Position numbers and translations under genes: made by a program. A stretch of DNA of 60,321 nucleotides, taken from NCBI RefSeq assembly GCF_018860345.1, contig NZ_JAHKPJ010000003.1, positions 30,678 through 90,998 of the forward strand, read 5' to 3'. Of this stretch, positions 29,188 through 37,591 are shown piece after piece (position 1 is the stretch's first letter; every line of letters begins with the position of its first letter). This DNA is from Psychrosphaera sp. F3M07. GTDB taxonomy: Bacteria; Pseudomonadota; Gammaproteobacteria; Enterobacterales; Alteromonadaceae. Under the pieces are notes generated by a model. It was not told where the DNA came from and made no database searches. It was given only the letters and a program-made list of their open reading frames with translations.

Positions 29188-29212
29188 AACCGGCCAAGTG
29201 CCGGTTTTTTTA
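29188..29212 (+). terminator. Terminator of dnaK-dnaJ
   Basis: AACCGGC (29188-29194) pairs with GCCGGTT (29200-29206) around CAAGT, followed by a T run. Confidence 0.9.
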
Positions 29213-29242
29213 TACTTATTAAAGGATCGATGATGCTCAGAA

Positions 29243-30130
29243 CTATTTATTTACAACGTATTTAATGCCTTTTTGCGTGGATAAAAAAGCCTCAGTATTT
29301 TTGCCATGCAATAAAGCAAGCGTTGCAATGGAACCGGCTTGAATACAAGATCTTGCTGTGACGGTAACGGTAGAAACGGTTTGTTTAATAGGCCAACCTG
29401 TCATGGGGTTGAGAATATGGCTGTACCTTTGATTGTTAATAATAACAAACCTATGCGTGTCACCACTGGTTGCCATTGCGCCTTTATTTAGTTGTACAAC
29501 TTGCGGCTCTTGGTTGCGTCGTTCAATACCAATGGTCCACTTTTTGCCGTCAGTACGTTCTTGGCTTATTTCTATATCACCACCCAAGTTAATTAAAATA
29601 GAATGATTTGGTAATTGTTTACGGCCAATTTCGGCAATGTAACTCACCGCGTATTCTTTTGCGATTCCACCAAAATCTACTTCCATGCCATTTTTTAAAG
29701 TGATGGCATCCAACTCAAATTTCATTTTTTTCCAGCCCACAAAAGGCAATATCTTGTCGATAGTTGATTGTGATGGCGTGACCATTTCATTACTAAATGT
29801 CCAAGCTCGTCGTAATACGCCAGAGGTGATATCGAATAACCCCTCGGATATCTCATATAATTCTTTGGCGTATTTAAATAAATTGTAGGTTTCAGGATCA
29901 ATTTTTACCGGTTTACCGTTTGAGGCATTTATTTTGGAGCAGACACTGTCAGGTAAATAGCGAGAAAACTTTTGTTCTAATCGTTGTACTTCGCGTAACG
30001 TTTGTTTGATAAAGTCTTGGTGCTGTTTGGCGTCTTGGCCTTCTATTAATAAATAACAAGGGGAAGCCATAGCAGTAAAAGCAACCTGTATACAATCTTC
30101 CTTTTGCGTTACTTTTACTTTACTCGCCAT
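29243..30130 (-). CDS. apbE: FAD:protein FMN transferase (ApbE family)
   Basis: 295 residues. ApbE moves FMN from FAD onto Ser/Thr of target proteins. Family marks include GLFDITSG, VDFGGIAKEYAV, ILINLGGDIE, and SHILNPMTGWPI near the C-terminus. Unlike most ApbE lipoproteins, it shows no signal peptide or lipobox (start MASKVKVTQKEDC), so as read it would stay in the cytoplasm. It is the last gene of a DUF4266-DUF3570-apbE operon, starting 16 nt after DUF3570. No canonical flavoprotein target (Nqr, Rnf, FMN_bind) is in the window. Confidence 0.92.
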   Translation of the reverse strand: MASKVKVTQKEDCIQVAFTAMASPCYLLIEGQDAKQHQDFIKQTLREVQRLEQKFSRYLPDSVCSKINASNGKPVKIDPETYNLFKYAKELYEISEGLFDITSGVLRRAWTFSNEMVTPSQSTIDKILPFVGWKKMKFELDAITLKNGMEVDFGGIAKEYAVSYIAEIGRKQLPNHSILINLGGDIEISQERTDGKKWTIGIERRNQEPQVVQLNKGAMATSGDTHRFVIINNQRYSHILNPMTGWPIKQTVSTVTVTARSCIQAGSIATLALLHGKNTEAFLSTQKGIKYVVNK

Positions 30131-30146
30131 TATTTAAATACTCATT

Positions 30147-31451
30147 TTAAAAACGATAATTATACTGCACGACAATAGCACTAACACTCGGGTACAAGTC
30201 TTGTTGCTGTAATACCCCTGGGCGCGCATGCCCACTATCTTCAGACGTTTGAAAATAATACTCTAAACGAATCGAATACGGGTTACCAGCTTGAGTTTGA
30301 TCACCGTATTTTAAACCTAAGGTAATAGCGTTTAAATCGCCTATTCGGTAATCAGCGCTAACGTAATTAGGCGTTTCATTTTGACTTAAAATAAACGGAG
30401 CATAAAACTCTGCCGCCGATTGCTGATAAATTCTGACATGCGGTTGCCAATAACTCGTCAACTTAGATGGAATGTGAATCCTTGATTCTAACGTGTGTGA
30501 ATTAATCTCCCAATCATCGGTTGAATATCGATAAGATACATCAAAGATGGCCCAATCAAAGTGATACTTTGATTGCATGAAATAGCTTTGTTTATTTCTG
30601 GAATCAGGACGGCTTTCATTAATATTATCAAGAGTATAACCGTCTGATTGTACTCGACTCACTATTTTGAATGGGTCGGTTATATATCCATCTACTTTCG
30701 ATATGCCGACATTAATTAATGTGATTAGCCTTTTGGTCCAAACTTGTGTGACACCAAATAACATATCAAATGTTTGTTTATCAGAAGACGTTGTTGCAAT
30801 AGTACTACTGTATGCTTGATCAAATAGCGCTTGTGACGCAAATAAAGCCGGGTCGGAATAATGTTTCGTCAAGGCAATGGGAATACCGCCTTCTGGTTCT
30901 ATTTCGTCATAAGCATATGAACCACCCAATGAATAACTGGTGTTGTTAAAATTAGTGTCCCAAGATATAGAGCCGTTAACTGACAAAGACAAATAATCGT
31001 ACTCTTTGGATAATTGACCACCAAAACTAGTCGTGATATCTGCGGAGAAAGGGCTCGTCCATTGTCCGTTAATTTGTACTCTGGTATCTTTAAAAGTGTC
31101 ATCCAACGGTGTTTCATTTGCCTTTACCGTATATTGCGCATTACCTGATGGGCGAGTAAATGTTTGCACTATAGGTTGAGATACCGCGCCATTTGCTGAG
31201 GCGCCCGTTAATGAATCTATAACCAATTTGCCACTAAAGATGTGTTCATCTTTGAAGTCTTTTTTAAAAGAGAAGACCGCTTCCAACGCACTGACACGGT
31301 CTACTTCGCTGTATAACATTAATGCAGAGTCAATTTGCCAATCATCCAACCAATCAGATTCGGTGTTTATGCTCTCATTCGCTATGACATCGGCTGAAAT
31401 TAAACAACAAGCCGCACTCGCAATTAAGCCTGATACATCTTTTAGTTGCAT
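30147..31451 (-). CDS. DUF3570 family predicted outer-membrane beta-barrel
   Basis: 434 residues from the second ATG (31451). GGAGG lies six nt before that ATG, whereas it directly abuts the first ATG at 31457. A signal region (about 1-25) precedes alternating strands such as DSALMLYSEVDRVSALEAVFS, and the protein ends in aromatic YNYRF, typical of outer-membrane barrels. The gene overlaps DUF4266 by 10 nt, and its ribosome site lies within the DUF4266 Gly/Cys tail codons. DUF3570 has no assigned function; the linked DUF4266 and ApbE suggest a redox or flavin link. Confidence 0.85.
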   Translation of the reverse strand: MQLKDVSGLIASAACCLISADVIANESINTESDWLDDWQIDSALMLYSEVDRVSALEAVFSFKKDFKDEHIFSGKLVIDSLTGASANGAVSQPIVQTFTRPSGNAQYTVKANETPLDDTFKDTRVQINGQWTSPFSADITTSFGGQLSKEYDYLSLSVNGSISWDTNFNNTSYSLGGSYAYDEIEPEGGIPIALTKHYSDPALFASQALFDQAYSSTIATTSSDKQTFDMLFGVTQVWTKRLITLINVGISKVDGYITDPFKIVSRVQSDGYTLDNINESRPDSRNKQSYFMQSKYHFDWAIFDVSYRYSTDDWEINSHTLESRIHIPSKLTSYWQPHVRIYQQSAAEFYAPFILSQNETPNYVSADYRIGDLNAITLGLKYGDQTQAGNPYSIRLEYYFQTSEDSGHARPGVLQQQDLYPSVSAIVVQYNYRF

Positions 31452-31654
31452 CCACATCCTCCACCGGCAAACGAACGTCCACCACTCGTACCTTCTTTAC
31501 TAAAATATATATGGTCGTCCAAACCCATATCGATGGCATTTGCTTCTAATGTCATCTGTTCTTCGGCCAGTAGTCCTTTTTCCCAGGGCTTAGGGCCAAT
31601 ATTTGCACAAGCTGATAAGGTTATTGTGAGCAATATTGAAATGATAATTTTCAT
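31442..31654 (-). CDS. DUF4266 small lipoprotein with C-terminal Gly-Cys motif
   Basis: 70 residues. The signal peptide ends in lipobox LSAC (Cys16), so the mature lipoprotein is about 55 residues. The tail TSGGRSFAGGGCGCN, with two cysteines two apart at the extreme C-terminus, is the DUF4266 hallmark and looks like a metal-binding or modifiable end. It is first in the operon, translationally overlapped with DUF3570 and followed by apbE. Function unknown; it could be the ApbE substrate or a redox carrier (inference). Confidence 0.85.
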   Translation of the reverse strand: MKIIISILLTITLSACANIGPKPWEKGLLAEEQMTLEANAIDMGLDDHIYFSKEGTSGGRSFAGGGCGCN

Positions 31655-31886
31655 GCGTTATGTACTTTTTCTGTTGGATTAAGATAACTATAGATAGTTA
31701 TTATGATAGAAACCAGAAATGATAGAAATATGTTTTAAAACAGCAACTAAATTTACAGATTAAAGGTAATAAATAACGTTTATTGTGTATACAATTGATG
31801 TTAAATTAAACGCAACTAACCTGCTATTTATTTCAATACGGCCTTTTTAATTAGGCTGAATAATAAACTTCCAAAAAAGTTGAGTC

Positions 31887-34433
31887 ATGTCGAATATATA
31901 TACCCGCATAATTAAAGTAATTCTGATTTGTTATTTATTGCTAAATGGAGCAATTTGGGCATTTTCACCATTAATAGTAGATAAGTATTTAACCGATTTT
32001 TTAGCAAATAAAAACTTACAGCTTAATGAAACCTCGTCCGTTAGATATAACCCTTTTATCTCACAAATTTATATAACTGATTTACAAGTGTTTGTGCTTA
32101 ACAAACAAGAGTCAAATGAGACGGACCCACAAACAAAGGTAGTCAATGAAGACGTTGAATTAATTTCAATCCCAACTGCTACAATCGAATTTAGCTTGTT
32201 CAAGTTATTTGCCAAAAGAGTGGTGATTGAAAAATTTGAAATATCGGGGTTGAAAACCGATGTCTCTAGAACATTAGCTCATATTAACGCTTTACCTGCG
32301 CAACCTGACAATATTAAATCAGAAGCGGCTAAATCAGAGCAAAGTAATCATGATTGGCTGTCATCTTTATCATTTGAAATGCCACTATTTTCGTTTTCAA
32401 ACGCGACATTATTGTTTGATTTAGAAGGGCAGGAGCAAGTTGTCGAGTTTTCACAACTGACTTTAACTGATCTGTTAGTGTCACAACATAAACAATCTGC
32501 TGATATCGATATTAGCTTGTTATTCAACCAAGCTTTGATTGAATTGGACGCAAGTTTTGGCTTAGGTAAAGGCGTGGGTGAGCTACAATATGACTTAGAT
32601 ATTCAAGAAGTCAGTCTTGGCACGTTAAACTCACTATTAATGAAGTCTACAGGTAACGCGTTTAGAAATATAGCTGGATTGGTTTCTCTTAATTTAAAAC
32701 AAGAAGTGGCATTTAGTAAAACTGAGATATCTTCACAAATACAAAATATCAACTTTCTCTTGGCTAATTTTGTGGTTGAACAAAACGGCCAACAAAACGT
32801 GAGGTTAAACCTTGCGGATTTAGGTATTAAAGAAGGGGTAGTGGAAATACTGTTGCCACATTCTGTTGAAAGTATTTTAAATCCCGAACATGTTTCTACA
32901 ATGAATGTTATGCAAGACTTAACACTTCGTTCAAACCTAAACTTTCAGCAAAATGACTTACTGGTTACCTTGGCAGATAATGATAGGGGCGCTGTTAACG
33001 AGTTGCTAAAACTAACCAAACTCGATATCCCAGACATTGATATTTTGTTAGAAGGTGGTGAGAGTTTAATCCAAGCGAGTTTACTTGAGTTAAATAATAT
33101 TACCTTGGTTAACTCCCTTGATGATGTGGCATCTCAGAAAGAACCTCAACCGACGCAACAAGCTGAATTACCGCTGCTCGAGCTTGAAAAGCTCACGGTT
33201 GCTGATATTCAATTAACTAAAGATAGTTTACATATCGCGAACATTGACTTTTCTAAAATCAAGGCGGCAATCACTAAGTTAAAAGATGGGCAAATAGTAC
33301 AACTGAATTCTGTGTTACCGCCTGCTAACACACCGACTAATGATACACAGGTGTCATCGGAAAGTAATTCAGACAAAAAGCCTGAAATCGTTGAGCAAAA
33401 AGTGAATGAGAATAAGTTTGATATTTATATCGGTAAGATAAGTCTGGAAGACAGTTTACACTTTGCTATCTCAGATACATCGGTCTCGCCAAGTTATGAA
33501 AATATCATTCAAGTAACATCATTTTCTGTTGAGCCTATTGATAGCTCAATGCCAAATGATATGTCAAAAATCCGTATGACTGGCGATCTAGATCAGTACT
33601 CAAAATTTACCTTAGATGCTGAAATAAAACCATTTAGTAGTAAAAAATACATAAAAGCTGATATCAATGTCACTGAGTTTGATCTGTCGACAATAACGGC
33701 TTACATCAAAGAGATCATGGCGATTGAAAGTGGCCAATTAAACACGGTCACCAACTTTATAATTGATGATGACATTATTAAAGGAAATGCCAAGCTTAAC
33801 ATAGCGCGTGTTGAGTTAGCCGAAGCGGTGGAATACGACGAGTCCAATACGGTGGATACTTTTATTCCCGTTAACGTTGCTTTGTCTATGTTAAAGGATG
33901 GGAAAGGTAATATAGAGCTAGATGTACCTGTTGAAGGCAGTTTAGATTCCCCTGATTTTCGACTAAGTGGATTTATGGCTTTGTTAATTCAAAGAGCGAC
34001 CATGTCAGCGACCAAAAAGTATTTAATGAACGCGTTTGTTCCTTACGCCAATATTATTCAAATTGGCATGCAAGCTGGCGAGTTTATTCTTAAAGTCAGA
34101 TTCCAAGATCTAATTTTAGAGACAGGTGAAGATGAATTGCCTAAGTCTGCCGACGTGTTCTTAAATCAATTTTCAGCGTTAATGTTAGATAAAAAATCGA
34201 CCCAAATTACAGTTTGTGCTGTCGCCACAAAAACCGATATTGATGTGCAAAATTCAGAAAAGTTAACAAGTAATCAGTTGGATAAGTTAAATAAGCTGTC
34301 GTTAAAACGGATGAAAAACTTTAAAGATTATATGATTGAAAATCATCAAATAGACAGTGCACGACTGTTGTTATGCGCACCTAAAATTGACACAGCAGTA
34401 GATGCTAAACCAAGGTTAACCTTTACTAATTAA
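31887..34433 (+). CDS. DUF748 (AsmA-like) envelope protein
   Basis: 848 residues. One N-terminal membrane helix (about 8-28) anchors a long periplasmic region of repeated beta-strand segments typical of AsmA/DUF748 proteins (NPFISQIYITDLQVFVLN; FSLFKLFAKRVVIEKFEISGLKTDV). The C-terminal 150 residues resemble the DUF748 end (VPVEGSLDSPDFRLSGFMALLIQRA) plus a short OmpA-like tail. AsmA-like proteins are thought to bridge the membranes and move lipids. Monocistronic or weakly linked to zntB, 68 nt downstream. Confidence 0.82.
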   Translation: MSNIYTRIIKVILICYLLLNGAIWAFSPLIVDKYLTDFLANKNLQLNETSSVRYNPFISQIYITDLQVFVLNKQESNETDPQTKVVNEDVELISIPTATIEFSLFKLFAKRVVIEKFEISGLKTDVSRTLAHINALPAQPDNIKSEAAKSEQSNHDWLSSLSFEMPLFSFSNATLLFDLEGQEQVVEFSQLTLTDLLVSQHKQSADIDISLLFNQALIELDASFGLGKGVGELQYDLDIQEVSLGTLNSLLMKSTGNAFRNIAGLVSLNLKQEVAFSKTEISSQIQNINFLLANFVVEQNGQQNVRLNLADLGIKEGVVEILLPHSVESILNPEHVSTMNVMQDLTLRSNLNFQQNDLLVTLADNDRGAVNELLKLTKLDIPDIDILLEGGESLIQASLLELNNITLVNSLDDVASQKEPQPTQQAELPLLELEKLTVADIQLTKDSLHIANIDFSKIKAAITKLKDGQIVQLNSVLPPANTPTNDTQVSSESNSDKKPEIVEQKVNENKFDIYIGKISLEDSLHFAISDTSVSPSYENIIQVTSFSVEPIDSSMPNDMSKIRMTGDLDQYSKFTLDAEIKPFSSKKYIKADINVTEFDLSTITAYIKEIMAIESGQLNTVTNFIIDDDIIKGNAKLNIARVELAEAVEYDESNTVDTFIPVNVALSMLKDGKGNIELDVPVEGSLDSPDFRLSGFMALLIQRATMSATKKYLMNAFVPYANIIQIGMQAGEFILKVRFQDLILETGEDELPKSADVFLNQFSALMLDKKSTQITVCAVATKTDIDVQNSEKLTSNQLDKLNKLSLKRMKNFKDYMIENHQIDSARLLLCAPKIDTAVDAKPRLTFTN

Positions 34434-34501
34434 TTATTTATGTCATGACCAAAAGATGTAGGTCATTTCCAACCCTTGTTATGAATGTGGGAGTAACGTT
34501 T

Positions 34502-35464
34502 ATGCAATCAGAACAGTTTATTTACGGCTATTATTTTGGTGCACAAACATCAAGTAATGATATTCATCAGCTTGAGCAACTGCAGAACGACAAACCTTAT
34601 TGGTTACACTTTGATTACAAAGCTGAGGGGACATCAAAATGGTTGCAGGAACAAAGTGGATTAAACCAAGTAGTTATTGACGCTTTACTTAATGATGAAA
34701 CTCGGCCAAGAGCATCCGTGTTTAATGATGGCATTCTGATCTCGTTACGAGGAGTCAATTTAGCCGCCAATAGTAATCCTGAAGATATGGTTTCTATCCG
34801 GTTATGGTTTTCAAAAGATAAAGTTATTAGCACACGTCACCGCACCTTATTATCAGTTAAAGACATAGCGAATGAATTATCTATTGGTGAAGGACCTAAA
34901 ACGCCAGCTCAATTTGTTAGTTTATTGGCTGAACGCTTAATTGCTCGGATGTCAGGCACTATCGAAGAAATTGAAGATAAAGTATCTGAAATTGAAGAGT
35001 CAATTTTGTTATCGAGTAATTACAGTCTTCGCAATGAATTATCTGACCTACGACGTCAAATAATCTCATTACGTCGTTATTTATCACCACAACGTGAGGC
35101 AATGCAGCAATTATTAAGCGAAAAAGTAACCTTATTTAGTAGTGAAGAAAAAATACAATTACGTGAAACGACCGATCATTTAATACGTTTTATTGAAGAT
35201 TTGGACTCAATAAAAGACAGAGCCGCTGTAAGCCAAGAAGAATTAAGTAATAGATTGGCTGAGCAAATGAATGGCCGCATGTATGTACTTTCAATTGTGG
35301 CTGCTATCTTCCTTCCTCTTGGATTCTTAACCGGGATGTTAGGGATTAATGTGGGAGGCATACCTGGGGCCGATAACGAATATGCTTTTGCAATCTTTGC
35401 TCTCATGTTAGGGCTTATTGTTTCGTTACAAATTTGGGTATTTAAAAAGAATAAATGGTTTTAA
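34502..35464 (+). CDS. zntB: Zinc transporter ZntB (CorA superfamily)
   Basis: 320 residues from the ATG at 34502, which has GGGAG nine nt upstream; a reading from 34445 adds 19 unlikely residues. A large cytosolic domain precedes two C-terminal membrane helices (about 258-278 and 292-312). The pore loop GMLGINVGGIPG has GIN and the GGIPG extension characteristic of ZntB rather than the GMN of CorA. The acidic coiled-coil MSGTIEEIEDKVSEIEE is also typical. The likely substrate is Zn2+. Confidence 0.9.
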   Translation: MQSEQFIYGYYFGAQTSSNDIHQLEQLQNDKPYWLHFDYKAEGTSKWLQEQSGLNQVVIDALLNDETRPRASVFNDGILISLRGVNLAANSNPEDMVSIRLWFSKDKVISTRHRTLLSVKDIANELSIGEGPKTPAQFVSLLAERLIARMSGTIEEIEDKVSEIEESILLSSNYSLRNELSDLRRQIISLRRYLSPQREAMQQLLSEKVTLFSSEEKIQLRETTDHLIRFIEDLDSIKDRAAVSQEELSNRLAEQMNGRMYVLSIVAAIFLPLGFLTGMLGINVGGIPGADNEYAFAIFALMLGLIVSLQIWVFKKNKWF

Positions 35465-35481
35465 TAAGGCGATGATAATTG

Positions 35482-35512
35482 AACACAGCGCTCATTATCA
35501 GAACGCTGTGTT
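35482..35512. terminator. Hairpin between convergent zntB and DUF2149 genes
   Basis: AACACAGCG (35482-35490) pairs with CGCTGTGTT (35504-35512) around a 13-nt loop. T runs are short, so termination strength is uncertain. Confidence 0.6.
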
Positions 35513-35517
35513 TAATG

Positions 35518-35847
35518 TTACTCACCAGTGGTCTTTTTATCGTCGTTTGGAACGTAAACCATTGAGCCGTCGGCCATTTTGTAAGCAATACCCGCTTTGG
35601 TACCTTCGCCTGAACCAATAGCACCGTTAGATTTATATTGTTTGATTTCTTTACCTTCTTTCACTATTACCTCCATGTTGGGCTCACCAGCGTTTTTAAT
35701 GACGGTGACATTTTCAGCGTTAAAGGTATTAAGTGGATTTTGCGCAATCGCAATTAACAACGCGGCGATGATCACTAAAAATACATCCACTAAGTTAACT
35801 GCACTAATGATGGGGTTTAGCTCCTCATCTTCATTTAAAAATTTCAT
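35518..35847 (-). CDS. DUF2149 protein, ExbD-like partner
   Basis: 109 residues. The N-terminal NEDEELNPIISAVNLVDVFLVIIAALLIAIAQNP gives one membrane helix preceded by acidic residues, as in ExbD/TolR, with a short periplasmic domain after it. Its ATG overlaps the stop of the ExbB-like gene by one nt (TAATG), so the two are translationally coupled. Probably the rotor or stator partner of a proton-driven channel; the client is unknown. Confidence 0.87.
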   Translation of the reverse strand: MKFLNEDEELNPIISAVNLVDVFLVIIAALLIAIAQNPLNTFNAENVTVIKNAGEPNMEVIVKEGKEIKQYKSNGAIGSGEGTKAGIAYKMADGSMVYVPNDDKKTTGE

Positions 35848-36422
35848 TACGCTGCACCTTCCAACTTAGGTGTCGTTTCTGTTTCGGTTGTTTTTGATTG
35901 GTGTTCTTTGATTTTTCTAATATTGATGAGTTCGTCTGCGTACCAACGCTTTTTAACCGTAGCAGGCCAAAAAGTAAGGGTTGATACCACTAATCCCCAA
36001 ATAACGGCAGCAAAGGCGATGATAAGGTTCTCACTGATGCCTTGAATGTTACCATCCGCTAAAGACTTCAATGCAGGACCCATTGGGATCATAGTTGCAA
36101 TAAGGCCTAACATTGGGCTCAATCGAGTTACAATTCGTAAAGTCTCTAACTTCTTAAGAGCAACGACCTCTAATTCATCTTCAGATGCATTTTTATTCTC
36201 TACAAAGTAATTGTGGATTTCATAACCAGGGACTTGTTCAGTGTCATGCTGCTTGGTTTGTTTAAAATACGGAATGACGTTTTTTCTACGGATCAAGGTT
36301 TGGGAAGAAAAAGCACCGAGTGCAAATAAAGCATAAATAAACATGATTAATATTGCGATGATCACAGGTGCAATAAATAACTCTGACACATCAGCCATAA
36401 GGTTTTCAATAAATGTTAACAA
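35847..36422 (-). CDS. MotA/TolQ/ExbB-family proton channel protein
   Basis: 191 residues from a TTG start with GGAG about nine nt upstream. A first membrane helix (about 15-38; FIAPVIIAILIMFIYALFALG) is followed by a cytosolic region and two helices (about 100-125 and 140-160). LSPMLGLIATMIPMGPAL is the family's core motif. With DUF2149 it should form a proton-motive-force-driven energiser like ExbBD, but TonB is not encoded here. A Fur-type palindrome lies about 80 nt upstream. Confidence 0.9.
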   Translation of the reverse strand: MLTFIENLMADVSELFIAPVIIAILIMFIYALFALGAFSSQTLIRRKNVIPYFKQTKQHDTEQVPGYEIHNYFVENKNASEDELEVVALKKLETLRIVTRLSPMLGLIATMIPMGPALKSLADGNIQGISENLIIAFAAVIWGLVVSTLTFWPATVKKRWYADELINIRKIKEHQSKTTETETTPKLEGAA

Positions 36423-36501
36423 GACAAACTACTCCGCAAGTAAAATAAATTTTGATTTGGCGTAGTGTAAACAAATATTAAAAAAAGTAAATGTAAATAG
36501 G

Positions 36502-36514
36502 AATGATTATCATT
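36502..36514. promoter_or_regulatory. Fur-box-like palindrome between exbB-like and merC-like genes
   Basis: AATGAT-T-ATCATT is a perfect palindrome matching the two central hexamers of the Fur consensus; the outer triplets do not match, giving about 12-13 of 19 positions. It sits in the 191-bp divergent region and could control both sides in response to iron. Confidence 0.5.
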
Positions 36515-36613
36515 TAATGGTTGTGAGTTTAGTTAGATATAGAATTAAAATGTGGCGCAAAAAAATGTAATGTTATATTATATCAAATCTTGATTTTTAG
36601 AGTTGGAATTATA

Positions 36614-36973
36614 ATGCGTGATGTATTGGGTGCATGGCTGTCAGTTTTATGCATGATCCATTGTTTTTTACCTATATTGTTAGTGGCGTTTGGCGCCAGC
36701 TTAGGCTTAAGTCATATGGCTGAATCAATACATGAAGGTTGGATGCATACAGCGTTACTAACGCCAATTATTATTATTTTAGCGGTGAGCTTACCAAAAG
36801 CCTATGTTGCGCATCGTAATCGTAACCCTGCAATATTAGCCGTCCTTGGTGTGATTACATTATCAATTGCGATTTTAATTGGTGATACGACAGAAACCGT
36901 ATTAACAATAATTGGCAGTGTTTTTGTAATTAGTGCTCATTTAATTAATCGTAAAAAATTAAAATCAGTTTAA
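36614..36973 (+). CDS. MerC-domain inner membrane protein
   Basis: 119 residues from ATG 36614, with four hydrophobic helices. LSVLCMIHCFLPILL in helix 1 places Cys13 and Cys17 as in MerC-type mercury/metal transport proteins, followed by the second-helix region with HEGWMHTALL. There is no merR, merT, merP or merA nearby, so mercury resistance is not implied; a housekeeping metal role is possible. A reading from TTG 36590 is less likely. The 3' end lies inside a strong bidirectional hairpin. Confidence 0.82.
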   Translation: MRDVLGAWLSVLCMIHCFLPILLVAFGASLGLSHMAESIHEGWMHTALLTPIIIILAVSLPKAYVAHRNRNPAILAVLGVITLSIAILIGDTTETVLTIIGSVFVISAHLINRKKLKSV

Positions 36974-36990
36974 TTTAAAACTGATTTTAA
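36959..36990. terminator. Bidirectional terminator spanning both stop codons
   Basis: TTAAAATCAGTTT (36959-36971) and AAACTGATTTTAA (36978-36990) are perfect 13-bp arms around AATTTA. The hairpin includes the stop codons of merC-like (+) and DUF6702 (-). Confidence 0.85.
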
Positions 36991-37508
36991 TGGGCTATAT
37001 CGGTAGATAACCAAGTATCAGATCCGGAAAAGCTCAAGGTAACAACTTGCTCAAAACCTTCAACATTGACAACGTTAAATTGTTCATCCCAAATATCTCG
37101 TAACGCATCATCACGTATTTGCAATTGAGTTAGTCCCGTTGGTTGTTTAATTTCTTGGTATACCCAGAAATAACCAGCGTCGTTCTGAAAGCCCACTAAA
37201 TCTAAATTGATGTCATCACCATTTTGATCTTTTAAACCAAAACGCTTAATAACGTATTCAGCAAATTTTTCTTGCGTATCAGGGTTACCAATAATATCGG
37301 CTTTTTTGTCTATAAGCTCCCAAACGGCTTCCTCAGCATCATGCAAATAAAAGCGGTGCATGACTTCTAAGTTATCAGTACGTTCGTTAAACAGAATGAC
37401 AGTGAATGCGGTTTTTAGTTTGTGTGCACTTTCTTGTTTGCTTATGCTTGGTGAACTAAATGCAGCGGTAATTACTATAAGGGTAATTAAAGTTAATCGT
37501 TTGAACAT
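36987..37508 (-). CDS. DUF6702-like exported protein
   Basis: 173 residues from the ATG at 37508, which directly begins a signal peptide (MFKRLTLITLIVITAAFSS). The mature part (AHKLKTAFTVILFNERTDNLEVMHRFYLHDAEEAVWEL and later VGFQNDAGYFWVYQEIKQP) matches the DUF6702 pattern of a small periplasmic protein found beside M1 peptidases. A TTG at 37556 would add residues encoded inside a terminator hairpin and is rejected. Only 14 nt separate that hairpin from the ATG, so transcription must read through it from the peptidase gene or start within it. Confidence 0.78.
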   Translation of the reverse strand: MFKRLTLITLIVITAAFSSPSISKQESAHKLKTAFTVILFNERTDNLEVMHRFYLHDAEEAVWELIDKKADIIGNPDTQEKFAEYVIKRFGLKDQNGDDINLDLVGFQNDAGYFWVYQEIKQPTGLTQLQIRDDALRDIWDEQFNVVNVEGFEQVVTLSFSGSDTWLSTDIAH

Positions 37509-37522
37509 AATAATCTCATATA

Positions 37523-37550
37523 AAAATGCCCGAGGTAAGTCGGGCATTTT
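37523..37550 (-). terminator. Terminator-like hairpin between M1 peptidase and DUF6702 genes
   Basis: On the minus strand AAAATGCCCGA (37550-37540) pairs with TCGGGCATTTT (37533-37523) around a 6-nt loop with a T tail. It sits after the peptidase stop and immediately before the DUF6702 start, so it may act as an attenuator. Confidence 0.82.
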
Positions 37551-37591
37551 ATTCAAAGTGTATGACTAAAAGAAGTACTATTTAAGATTTA

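Noticed and set aside
36614-36973. Mercury resistance operon
   Set aside because: Only a MerC-like membrane protein is present; no merR, merT, merP or merA.
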